This document shows, one piece after another, positions 32,372 through 42,288 of a DNA stretch of 64,000 nt. The notes beneath the pieces are model-generated. The model was not told the origin of the DNA. It worked only from the letters and a program-made list of their open reading frames with translations, and did no database searches. Position numbers and translations under genes: made by a program. Where the stretch lies: NCBI GenBank assembly GCA_949825045.1, contig OX463806.1, forward strand, positions 45,842,208-45,906,207, written 5' to 3'. This DNA is from Argyresthia goedartella. Its lineage: Eukaryota; Arthropoda; Insecta; Lepidoptera; Argyresthiidae. How positions within the stretch are numbered: position 1 is the stretch's first letter; each line of letters begins with the position of its first letter.

Positions 32372-32614
32372 GCACATCAAAAGTACTGATTTGCACAGCA
32401 AAAAAGGATCAACAAAAACACTTTTTATGTTTTAAATATTTTATGTGTACATGAGTTTAGGTTTCAAGTATTGTTTGTTGTTTTTACATGTTCAACCTAA
32501 CACCAAGGGATAAAGAGAGCTTCGCTTCGCTCACCCCCTTTACCCTTCACCTAAGCTTCCGCAGCATTTTGCCGTGATATTTGCTGTGCAAATCAGTACC
32601 TATTTTTGATGCGA
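32372..32614 (-). mobile_element. MITE family B, copy 2
   Basis: Inverted relative to the 11483 copy. Ends GCACATCAAAAGTACTGATT and CAGTACCTATTTTTGATGCG; interior GTTCAACCTAACACCAAGGG, GCTTCGCTTCGCTCA and CTTCACCTAAGCTTCCGCAG. Confidence 0.85.
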
Positions 32615-32812
32615 GTTTAATATTTCCCATTCTGAAATCTCTATCTTGGATGAGACTATATTTCTTCACTAACTCAAATTAACTACAAAACCTATGCACT
32701 TGCCAATTATAAGTAGCTATAGTCCAAGTCAGAATTGATGGCCAGAGTGGAAAGAGGAAATTGCGGAGACGGTGATGTCTAGTCGTTAACATAAGATATT
32801 AAAAACTTTGAT

Positions 32813-32942
32813 TCTTCCATTTTACAACAGTAATATCGATAGGTATATAATTAAAGTGAGGGACCGAACTATTTTAGCGCATAGCGCTATTCTTTCTTTT
32901 CCTACTATATCTATCTACCGATATTACTGTTGGAAATTGGAA
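32813..32942. repeat. Foldback element, about 30-bp arms
   Basis: CTTCCATTTTACAACAGTAA…ATCGATAGG at 32813-32842 pairs with CTACCGATATTACTGTTGGA…GGAAG at 32914-32942, with few mismatches. The 70-bp loop contains AGCGCATAGCGCT. Non-coding MITE-like unit; target duplication not evident. Confidence 0.7.
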
Positions 32943-33399
32943 GTATAATAGCATCCATTCGTTGACCGTGAACAATCAACAGACTGTTGAATTATTCGGT
33001 TTCAATTCGCCGACCCAAGAACGCTTAACTGTATAGAGTTGAAAGAACGGATCAACGGAACGGTGCAAACGAATAAATATATTATACATAAAAAACAATT
33101 CTTCAATTAGGTACGCCTTGTAGTTTAGTAGTTATAGCATGTTAGAGTTCGCGCTAATATTCTTTGTCTCTAAGTGGGCTGTCACCTCTCTTTCCGTCTC
33201 TCTCACCCCACCTTACCGTATGCGACAAAGAGAGGTCACTCACAAAAAATCTGGCGCGGGCTGTCTGTAACATTGCAGTCCATTCAAATTATTTTGTCTT
33301 TAATATTGTGAGTTTATTTACTTATATAATAAAATCAGAGATATCAGATTCATTTTTTTATTGATTATAATTAAATAAATAATCTTATTCAACGTCAAA

Positions 33400-34170
33400 A
33401 TTATACTTACCTACTTATAACTACAAGTCATTTTTTTTGTATAAAAAAGAGACTACACCGTTTCGGAAGGTGGGCCTCGGGGTTAAGAAGAAATGGCAAG
33501 AAACTCCCCCATACCTTCTTTTTAAAAAAGTGATTTCACAACAGGTACTGGTTTCGGTCTAAGGAAATTCGCCGGCGAGTGATAGACTTGATCCATCGCC
33601 CCTCGTCGAATTTCTGTGCGTTGAGATGGTATGGACCATGCAGTTTTGTCATCTAAGTATTCCTTAATACTATAATAGGACTTTCTTATCAGCTCAATTT
33701 TAACATAGTTTTTGAACCTCTTTTCAGGAAGGATCAATGATTCCTGTGGTATTTTATTATAAAAGCGAATACAGTGCCCCATGAATGATGTGCCTACTTT
33801 ACTTACCTAGTCTAAATAATGGTAGTGCTAACCTATTTCTATTTCTAGTGTTAATTGTATGGCTATTAAATAAAGCTATGTTTTTTCTTATATGCATGAT
33901 ATTCTTGTATATATATTGACAGGTAACCTTAAGTATATTAATTTAATTTAATTTTTCTCTTAATGATTCTCTAGCATCTAATTGATATATCGCCCTGCAT
34001 CGATATCCGTGGAAACTTAATAGTTTCTTCATATATGGTACCAAACGATTTGCCGGATTGTGGCCAAGTAATTTAACTTTTAATTTATCACGATACAATG
34101 GAATGTAAAAACAACTTGTTAATCCGATAACACGTGGAATAAATCAACCAGTTGAAAATCTGCACACTTT
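33400..34170 (-). pseudogene. LINE C-terminal remnant, minus strand
   Basis: The minus frame 33782-33522 reads GHCIRFYNKIPQESLILPEK, RFKNYVKIELIRKSYYSIKE, YLDDKTAWSIP. 'fYNKiP.e……FK.yvK..L..ksYYsi.eyL.d..aW' is a usual LINE ORF2 ending. Further upstream (34100-33960) the minus strand reads GHNPANRLVPYMKKLLSFHG, possibly more of the same protein. Truncated and frameshifted. Confidence 0.6.
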
Positions 34171-34179
34171 AATAACTGA

Positions 34180-34610
34180 TATTAATTTCAACCTCCCACA
34201 TACAAGAGTTCCTGGGAAACAGGGTGTTTACAGATGGACAGACAGAAACACAGGCAGACAGGCAGAAATTTACAATTGTCAGATTTTTCTTTTTACCTAA
34301 GCTGACCTTGCTTCGTGCGAAATTCCATCATAGTATCCTAGGTTTTGATTTCCTTACGAGTATCATGTAAAAATCAAAATTGTGACAGATATCTTGTTGT
34401 TGATTGCGTTGACCTATAACCCGTTGATTGACTTTGGGTACCCTGGGTGCATAAAGTTCAACATTTCGACCCGTTAAAATGTCAAAGTCAATCATGCTGA
34501 CAAGATGGTTTTCCTCACAACCTCAAAAGACCACAGACTGGATTGATTTATATTAATTTCAACGTAATACTTCGACGCGTTCCTGAGAACGCGTAAGTAT
34601 TCCTAGCTAT
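34180..34610 (+). repeat. Dispersed repeat fragments ('GACAGACGGACAGA' type)
   Basis: TTTCAACCTCCCACATACAA, GTTCCTGGGAAACAGGGTG, TGGACAGACAGAAACACAGG, and again TTCAACGTAATACTTCGACG, CGTTCCTGAGAACGCG. Diverged relatives of 24740-25390. Confidence 0.5.
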
Positions 34611-34629
34611 GGCAAAACATATAAAACTT

Positions 34630-35228
34630 ACCTAGACTATATCTACAAACTACAAACCAGTATGCTAAAACTCATTGCGCCAAAAAAAGTTAAGATGGAA
34701 TGTAAAAATAAAAATCAATGGAACGGACTATTTAAATACTGCAAAATTCTCACAGTTTTTGATAAAATAAAATTACATACACCAATTGAAGAAAACCATA
34801 ACAAAACAAAATTGAACAAAAATGAGCGACCCGATAGATTGCGTAATTTACCTTATCAAAACTCATTCCACTTGCCACATTTCAATAATGTGTATGGTCA
34901 ACGAACATGGATGTACTACTTGCCTAAAATTGTAAATGAAACTACCAATAGATCTCCAAAACATGTTTATAAACAATAATAATTTTAGTTTAAAGGTTAA
35001 AAACCACTTAATTGATAGTTACATACCTACCTAACATAGAACAAAAGGTCTTAGCTTGAGTTTTACCTAAGAACTAACTTCATTCACTTTTTATTATACA
35101 CCTAATGTATCTGCTTATAAATAAACTATTAACTGTATAACGAGAGCAATGACAGCGACGGATAAACCATGTCTGGTTTTCGTTCGCTGCTAAATGTACC
35201 TAAATCTAAGTTCTGAATATATGAATAA

Positions 35229-35262
<34 letters not shown>
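34630..35262 (+). mobile_element. LINE 3' end with poly(A) tail
   Basis: A plus-strand frame at 34662-34979 ends …LPYQNSFHLPHFNNVYGQRT then WMYYLPKIVNETTN, the 'h..F…..G.rtw.YylPki.N' ending of some LINE ORF2 proteins, then a stop. A 3' UTR leads to AATAAAT and a run of about 34 A ending at 35262. The long pure A run suggests a relatively recent retroposition event. The 5' part is missing. Confidence 0.7.
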
Positions 35263-35263
<1 letters not shown>

Positions 35264-36746
35264 GGGTCTTGACAGACGGACAGACAGACGGACAACTAAA
35301 CATGGTTATTAAACTTGACTTGGATATTATATTAGTAGATATGAGGGAGCGGGCATGAGCCTGGTAAAAAATCTCATTGGTCTCGGTGTCTCCAATATTC
35401 CAGGCAATCGCATCTCAGGACAGCATAAAATGGAGATCGCTGATCAGGCCCCTTACCAACAACCATGACAGTCACAATCCTCAGCCATGAGGAAACGTCT
35501 AGAAGAAAAGGAAAAATCTTAACAACAATACGATAGAAAAAGGCGTTTAAACAGGAGTCATACGACACGAAAGTTTACAAAAGAGAACACAGATATTTCA
35601 CTGTTGTCACCCGCTAGTCGCTCCTCTCGTCGTTCCACCCTCCCCCTATTAGGAACACCAGCTGCAAGAGGACACCAGCAGCCTTTTGTATTATTCAAAT
35701 ATTAGTCTTTCGACCGCGGCTGCTATTCTGCAGCATTAACACCACCCGTAGCATGCCGAGCGTGGGGTGACGCGAAAGAAGAGAGACAGAGCTATATATA
35801 GCGCATAGCTCTGACCCTCACTTTCCCGCAGCAACAGTCTCCGCGGGGTTAGCATGACACGGGTGCTGATGAACATCCGCGCTGATAGGAAGCCTGGGAC
35901 AACCTGAAAGTGGTTTCGATTCTTGATTACGTCCACCCGATGCGCTGGCAACAGGAGTGGACAGAGGCGAAGCTTCGGGAAGAGGTCCATTGACCTGACC
36001 CCAGACTCTCCACGCCACAGAAGGGGTGCGTGAGACGACCTAAATGATGATTAATTTCGAAACGTGCAAATATGGTTTAAAATCTGTGTTAGGAGCTTTC
36101 AATCTGGCACACACATGCCATTCATACTTAATGGATTGACCTAGTTAGGTAGGTATCTATAGGTTTTGGCATGAATGATAACATATAGGTATACAATACA
36201 ATACAAAACCTATACACAGTACTAAAAAAATGTATACTAAAATCGCAAAAACTTCAAAATAAATAAATAACTAACTCAAAAAACATTTGCAAAGCGGCAT
36301 GGAAGGTTATAAAAGATAACGCGGACTCGACGGTTGATAATAATGATATAACAGAAATAAAAACAAACCATAACACGTTCACGTTTTCATAAAGTTAACA
36401 AATAGTGGTGATAGCTGTGGTGGTAGCACAGGACTTCGACTAATATAGCTCAATCTGTCACCTGTGGATGATTAGAAATTTAAAAAACACTAACTCTACG
36501 GGCTATGGATCTATCGGTACAAAACTAATAAAAATGTGTGCATATCTCCTTGCGAAACCAATGACACATAACATTTACAGAGGGGACATTTCCAATGTAC
36601 CTTTAACAGTCAATCTTTTTACCACTGCATAAAAAGGGGATATGACATGAATAATTACAGACCTGTTACCTTAATCCCTGTCATTTCTTATCTTGAAAAG
36701 ATGATGTAGAAAAGAATATATATATATAGCTTTGTGACAAAAAAAT
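35264..36746. other. Unassigned, includes GC-richer block
   Basis: 35264-35330 is a repeat end (GGGTCTTGACAGACGGACAG). 35570-36050 is GC-richer, with overlapping minus-strand frames (Pro/Ser/Ala-rich, 35818-36018) and a TATATATA at 35793. It could be a solo LTR or a SINE-like unit, but I cannot define ends. The rest is AT-rich. Confidence 0.3.
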
Positions 36747-36900
36747 ACTGGCCAAGTGCGAGTCGGACTCCTGCACGAAGGGTTCCGTAATATTATCTAT
36801 AAACTGGCCAAGTGCGAGTCGGACTCGCGCACGAAGGGTTCCATACCATTATCTATAGATACGGCAAAAACAACACGTTTGTAGTATGGGAACCCCCTTA
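36747..36900 (-). repeat. Dispersed lepidopteran repeat end, duplicated
   Basis: ACTGGCCAAGTGCGAGTCGG occurs at 36747 and 36803, a 56-bp tandem duplication including 'CACGAAGGGTTCC'. It continues with ACGGCAAAAACAACACG and TATGGGAACCCCCTTA. Opposite orientation to 5958-7830. Confidence 0.75.
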
Positions 36901-36939
36901 AATATTAATTTTAATATTTATTTTTAAAATAAATAATAT

Positions 36940-37190
36940 ACATAATTATGTATTGGTGTATATATAATTATATACTTAGCAATCGTAATTTTTTGCCACT
37001 TCTCTAAATTGGACCAGTGTGGGAGAAGAAGGGCGCAGAAACTCCCACAGGTTGATTTTAGATCTCTTTTCAAAATTGCTTGTGTTTAACTAATACAAAT
37101 ATTATAATATCATTATGATAATTAATAAGCAGGAATAAATAATTACAATATTATTAACAGCAAGGTCTGTGTTGAGCCAGATTAACCCCA
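36940..37190 (-). repeat. LINE-like 3' UTR repeat, copy 3
   Basis: AATTTTTTGCCACTTCTCTA, CCAGTGTGGGAGAAGAAGGG, ATTTTAGATCTCTTTTCAAA, TTAATAAGCAGGAATAAATA, TGTGTTGAGCCAGATTAACC: the most complete of three copies. It runs directly into the 73-bp tandem array. Confidence 0.7.
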
Positions 37191-37198
37191 TACAGTAC

Positions 37199-37928
37199 CC
37201 ATACCGGCCAGGAGTCACCAGCAAGCAGTAGAGGTTCCAGCGGCTAGGTGACTCTGGCGGGTTAGGCAGTTCAGCCGTGGACAGGAGTCACCGGTGGGCA
37301 GTAGAAGTTCCAGCGGCCAGGAGAATCTGGCGGGTTAGGCATTGCAGCCGTGGACAGGAGTCACCGGTGGGCAGTAGAAGTTCCAGCGGCCAGGAGACTC
37401 TGGCGGGTTAGGCAGTGCAGCCGTGGACAGGAGTCACCGGTGGGCAGTAGAAGTTCCAGCGGCCAGGAGACTCTGGCGGGTTAGGGTGTGCAGCCGTGGA
37501 CAGGAGTCAACGGTGGGCAGTAGAAGTTCCAGCGGCCAGGAGACTCTGGCGGGTTAGGCAGTGCAGCCGTGGACAGGAGTCACCGGTGGGCAGTAGAAGT
37601 TCCAGCGGCCAGGAGACTCTGGCGGGTTAGGGTGTGCAGCCGTGGACAGGAGTCACCGGTGGGCAGTAGAAGTTCCAGCGGCCAGGAGACTCTGGCGGGT
37701 TAGGGTGTGCAGCCGTGGACAGGAGTCACCGGTGGGCAGTAAAAGTTCCAGCGGCCACGAGACTCTGGCGGGTTTGGCAGTACAGCCGTGGACAGGAGTC
37801 ACCGGCGGGCATTAGAAGTTCCAGCGGCTAGGAAACTCCGGCGGGTAGAGCCATGCAGCGGTGGCTAGAAGTCACCGGCGGGAAGTGTGTCTGCGGCCAG
37901 GAGATCCTGGCGGGCTAGGTCTTTCAGT
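37199..37928. repeat. Minisatellite, 73-bp unit, about 10 copies
   Basis: The unit begins CAGCCGTGGACAGGAGTCAC and contains GGTGGGCAGTAGAAGTTCCA and GCGGCCAGGAGACTCTGGCG. Starts fall at 37199, 37272, 37345, 37418, 37491, 37564, 37637, 37710, 37783 and 37856, each exactly 73 bp apart. Central copies are nearly identical apart from a GGCAGTG/GGGTGTG alternation; edge copies are diverged. A 73-bp unit does not keep reading frame, so it is not a coding repeat. Confidence 0.95.
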
Positions 37929-38590
37929 GGTGTGCGGGAGACCCAGGCAAGGAAGGACGCACATAAGAGGTTTCACTGTAGGGGTTCTTCTTCCAGCAGG
38001 GTTTTTTAAGGTTTCCCGGACCATCGAGGCCCGGGAATCTGGCCTCTTAGTAGTGCTCTGTTTGGCGGGCAGCAGTAGACTGACCTATCTTGGTTTATAT
38101 GGATATGTATGGTATGTATAAACATACAGCTAAGTTAGAATGTTGTCAAAAATGTAAAAAACAATTTAATAGTTATTCCTATAAACAAATTAGGAAATCA
38201 AATCCAATACATAAGTCGTTTGCAAGGCTGGACTGTCTTCCAGACGATATTACTTGAGTACAATTCCAGGCCCTTTAAAACGTGTGAAGGATGTCGCTTG
38301 AATTTCAAAACCTTTTGGGAATTTGGTGAGTCATTTAGGGTACAGCGGTTAGTGTAGAGAAAACCCTACACTCTATATAAAAATGTGCATTTTTATGTAA
38401 ATAAAAATACCTAGGTCTCTTTAAAAAAAACTGTGATATGTTAAATGCAAGAGGCAGAAACAAAGATAATAATTGATATGTTCCACCACAAAGGTTGCAA
38501 TTGTATTCCAATAGTGCATATTCCATAGCAATCAAAATTCATAATAAAATCCTTGAGGACATTAAATATCCCACCAAAAATATTTATTGT
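37929..38590. other. No recognised gene
   Basis: Degraded edge of the minisatellite up to about 38060, then AT-rich sequence. A plus frame near 38120-38250 reads CCQKCKKQFNSYSYKQIRKS and, further on, TCEGCRLNFKTFWEFGE. The Cys spacing hints at a zinc-binding remnant but is too short to claim. Confidence 0.25.
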
Positions 38591-39303
38591 AAAATGTTGC
38601 CAAGACGTTGCCATACGGCTCGCACTCTCAAAAAGTTATCAGATCTTATGTAGAGCCAAGCTTTTAACTCTACACGGCCTAACTCTACAAGCCCTAACTT
38701 GACAAACTGTACTCCTTAGTCTAAATATCTGGCTTGGCCGTTTCGCTACCTTCACAGTAGGGTGAAAAATTAATAAAAAAACCTTTTCTTTCATTTTCCA
38801 ATCATTCAATCCTTTCCTGTGGTAGCGAGATTTGTTCATACAAGAGGTTCTTGTAGTAACGAGGATAGTTTTTGTTGGTACGAATAAAATAATCTATTTC
38901 TTTTTTACAACATTCATTTTTACTACAAGAACTATTATTCACTTCAATTCAATACAATACATTTAGAATAATTTAGAATAATTTTTATTGTTCAAAATAA
39001 CAGGGTTAACATATTTGAGGTCCCTGCCTCCCAAAGTAGGAAAAACCTGTATCATGAGAGATATATAAAATATTACAAACAATAATATATAAAATAAAAG
39101 TAACGAACAGTGAAAATTTTTTCTCCTTACGTCCATCCCATGTGACGGTAAGGAAATGGCCAAGCCATATATTTTGACTAAGGTGTAGAGTTTGTAAAGT
39201 TAGGGCATTTAGAGTTAGAAGCTTGGCCCTACATTAGATCTGATAACTTTTTGACCGTTCGAGCCATATCGAAACCATATCTACCATATCTTGAGAACAT
39301 TTT
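38591..39303. repeat. Large foldback, about 160-bp arms
   Basis: 38591-38752 and 39145-39303 are diverged reverse complements. Matching pairs include GTTGCCAAGACGTTGCC, CAAGCTTTTAACTC, CCTAACTTGACAAACT, CCTTAGTCTAAATATCTGGC and TTGGCCGTTT. The ~390-bp interior has no coding sequence. The right arm is also the start of the longer repeat that continues to 41100. Confidence 0.7.
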
Positions 39304-41110
39304 ACATGAAAATGTCGCTTTTTGTAAGTTGACTAAGACAATATTGAATTTTTTCTTAATTTTTCCTTTCTTTTTTGGGGTGTATTTCTTGCACATCAGA
39401 GGTGTCTTAGCCCACTCTATATCTTTGCCTTTCGTAATTCATGTGGAATCGGGATTCAGTACAGTCATTTTTGTTTTGGACTTGACTCTTCGATTGCGCT
39501 AGTTGACATCTAGCCACTTAAATTGTCATCTATGCATCAGTGGCATACAGTTGTATACCCAACAACGTATCCGGGCCTCTAAAGCACCGCATTCGCGATT
39601 TGACAACATTCTTAGCCCGATGGTCGGGTACACATTTGGCTATTTGGGCGCGCTTGATTCCATCCCCTAATTTAAAGCGGTGATTTACTAAAATTCCTGT
39701 ACAATATGTGTTATATTATACATAACAAGGAGCCTCTTTATTACATTTCAGACCGCTATCATAAAAATTTACGGAAGTATCATACGAACTTCCATCCCCT
39801 ATTTTAAGGGGTAGGGGGTGAAAAATCCAAGTTTTAGATTATTTTTGTTGTTTGTGAAGTAATTAACGAAGTACACAAGTGTAGTAATATTATTCTTATA
39901 ATTTTGTACTAATACTCTACGAAACCTGACGAGAGTCCTACTTTAAGGGGATGACGGATGTTTTTTTTAAAGCCTGAAACAATTATTTTTTTATTTGTTA
40001 TATTGTTTTTTTTAAAGCCTGAAACAAGTATTTTCTTATTTGTTATATACTATAATAAGAAGTTTGTGTACTTGTATAATTTTCAGTTCTCTAGCATGAA
40101 ATTCTGTTCGTATGGGAAAACGTATACAAACTTATATCCCCTAATTTAAAGGGTGGTGGTTGATTTTCTTAAAGTCCTGAAATATGTACTTCATTTTTTA
40201 TAACAAGGAGTCCCTATATTTTTAGACCTCTAACATCAAAATTTCCGGAAGCCTCATACAAAATTCCTTCCCCTAGTTTAAGGGGTTGGGGGGTAAAAAT
40301 TCCAAGTATTTTTTTGTTATTTGTATACTAGTACTAGCTTATATACCAAATTTCAGGTTTCTAGTAGGGATGCAACGATACGCTTTTTTGCCGATACGAT
40401 ACCGATACCGATATGCTTAGAAAAATATCGGCGATACCGATACCGATACCAATACGCTTATTGAATTAAAAATGAAAGTTAAATAAGTAGATAAAATACA
40501 ATTCAGGTTATTTTTTTTATTAGGTAATAGAAAAATATAGACAGGTTGGTACAGTTTTAGTAGGTAATTAAAATTAACATTAATCAGATTTTTATTTAAA
40601 AATAGAGCGCGGGGTTTCCCCGAGCGTAGTTCGTGCCTCGTTTGCAACGAAATAGACGAAAAAACACGCACGTTTACATTGCATTTTTAACGTGCCTCGA
40701 TTGCAACGGAATAGACAAGACAACACGCGCGTTTACATTACTTTTTAAAATCGAGAAATTTGAAAAGTATCGTTGTATATAAATATCGTCGATGCCGACA
40801 TATCGGCAAACCTGAAATATCGCCGATATATCGGTATTGGTATCGTATCGGTTCCATCCCTAGTTTCTAGGTCTTGAGAAAGTACCCTGAGAATTTTGAT
40901 GATCATCAGTGAGTGAGTCAGTGATAAAATCGGGGTATTTTAAAAATCAATAAACTTTCTATGTATATTGAGCCCACTACTGACGTCGTATCTCGAGAAT
41001 TTTGTTCAACTGCTATAATGCAACCCAAAAAATTAAAAAAATCGAGAAATGTAGGTCTGTGTCCTTGCGTTTCGCTTCCTCGTCGTGGCGGGGGCACTGC
41101 CGTGCCCCCA
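39304..41110 (+). repeat. Modular dispersed repeat
   Basis: 39320-39800 is collinear with 14172-14640. Five modules of roughly 130 bp follow, each with a CCCCTA.TTTAAGGGG-like centre (39664, 39796, about 39936, 40137, 40270) and phrases ATAACAAGGAG and CAGACCTCTA. A 48-bp doublet with TTTTAAAGCCTGAAACAA lies at 39960-40050. The hAT-type MITE at 40365 interrupts it. It resumes at 40871 and ends in a G/C-rich stretch (GGCGGGGGCACTGCCGTGCC). Confidence 0.6.
40365..40862. mobile_element. hAT-type MITE with 8-bp target duplication
   Basis: 498 bp. Ends TAGGGATGCAACGATAC and GTATCGGTTCCATCCCTA are imperfect inverted repeats. GTTTCTAG flanks both sides (40357-40364 and 40863-40870), the 8-bp duplication of hAT transposition. 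The subterminal regions are packed with CCGATA/TATCGG motifs (for example GATACCGATACCGATA), likely transposase-binding repeats. There is no transposase inside. Confidence 0.9.
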
Positions 41111-41739
41111 GATCTTACATTTAATGTTTCAATCTAAATGATTTAATAATTTAATGGACGAATTATACTATAGAGTAAATGACATATTTAAAGCTAATCG
41201 ATATATTTAAATAATGTAATAATTCAATTTAATATTTTATTTAGAATTGACATTGTATAATATTTGCACACCAACTCCGAGCTGCTGAATATGTGGAAAC
41301 ATATGCATACCAATTGGCTTTAAGATCATCTGTACATATGTTTATTGCGTTATTATTTAATAAGCGATTTGATTGATTGTTTGATTGATTAGCTATAAAC
41401 AATAAAAAAAACCCTTTCATCCTTCCAGTTTGATAAACAATCCCCTATAATCGTTTGTGAGATAATTGGAATTAAGGAAACAATGTTTTAAAATATTTAT
41501 CATCACTTTTTGTTTGTAAATAATAGGAACCTACCTATTAGGATTCTCCAGGATATTTAGTTCACCATCTAATGGTATTTCATGGCCCACAGTGGGAAAA
41601 AGTATTTACTAGATTACAGTTTTCATCATTTGCAGTATAGTGTAGAGTCGCCTAGTTACGAACTTAAACAGGTAATAGTATTAGGGTCTCCTTCTTTCCA
41701 TAACTCAAGCGGGCATCCCGCTAATTCAAAGGCACAATG
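41111..41739. other. No recognised gene
   Basis: AT-rich intergenic sequence between the repeat and the promoter of the FKBP14-like gene. Confidence 0.4.
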
Positions 41740-42100
41740 AAATCAGCGCCGTGTTGAGATTTACTGTTGAACCAACAAATCGTGTGCTTTTGGTAAAAGT
41801 GGAACGCGTCCACTCCACTTTATCCATGCCATCACGTCACCGCTCGCGTGGCACCAGCTAACCATAGACATATCCTCAGATGATAAGCCCATTCTATCTC
41901 CCTCATCCCTACCAGGAACCGGCTAGGAAAGATAGGGACGGCAAAGTCACCGAGAAGCAACGCAATCATGGCGTGGCGGTCGTTTCACCTTGCACCGGGA
42001 GTTTGTTCCGAGCCGTTCCGTTCACCGTCCCGTCAGTTAGTTCGTAGCGGTCGAGGTGAGCGCACACATCTTCTACCTAGAAACTTTTCGTAAGTTCGCC
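41740..42100 (+). promoter_or_regulatory. Promoter and 5' UTR of the FKBP14-like gene
   Basis: Locally CpG-rich sequence upstream of the start codon. TCAGTT at 42033-42038 fits the insect initiator consensus and would give a 5' UTR of about 66 nt. I see no TATA box at the matching distance. An in-frame open stretch runs back to 42056, but it begins with GTG, and an extension there would bury the signal peptide, so the ATG at 42101 is preferred. Confidence 0.55.
41832..41839 (-). promoter_or_regulatory. UPRE-like site (TGACGTGA)
   Basis: The minus strand reads GGTGACGTGAT, matching the TGACGTG(G/A) core bound by XBP1/ATF6-type factors in the unfolded-protein response. It is about 200 bp upstream of the predicted start of transcription of an ER chaperone-type gene, where such a site is expected. 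Confidence 0.45.
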
Positions 42101-42288
42101 ATGACTTTACGCTGCGTGCTGTTTGCGCTCGCGCTGGCGGGGGCCACGTTCGCTGGTCCTGAGGTCACGGAGTTGAAGGTTGATGTCGTCTTCGTGCCGG
42201 AGGGCTGCACGGCGAAATCCAAGACAGGAGACACGCTGACCATGCACTACACCGGCACTCTTGATAATGGACATAAGTTCGACTCGAG
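42101..42288 (+). CDS. Fkbp14: FKBP14-like ER peptidyl-prolyl isomerase, exon 1
   Basis: First coding exon, 62 codons plus two bases, ending GACTCGAG/GTAAGT. Residues 1-18 ([18 protein letters not shown]) form a signal peptide with a likely cut before GPEV. From about residue 20 the FKBP fold begins: [20 protein letters not shown], then [24 protein letters not shown] and KFD supply the Tyr, Phe and Asp of the FK506/proline pocket (FKBP12 Tyr26, Phe36, Asp37). The Cys in PEGC is typical of ER-lumenal FKBPs. The family catalyses cis-trans proline isomerisation in the secretory pathway; FKBP14 acts on procollagen in vertebrates, and the fly gene affects Notch/presenilin. The remaining fold, any EF-hands and the ER-retention signal must lie on later exons, which I could not find in the window. 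FKBP2/13-like paralogues cannot be fully excluded. Confidence 0.88.

Noticed and set aside
42056..42100. Upstream in-frame extension of the FKBP14-like protein
   Set aside because: The extension begins with GTG, not ATG, and would put 15 residues before a good signal peptide.
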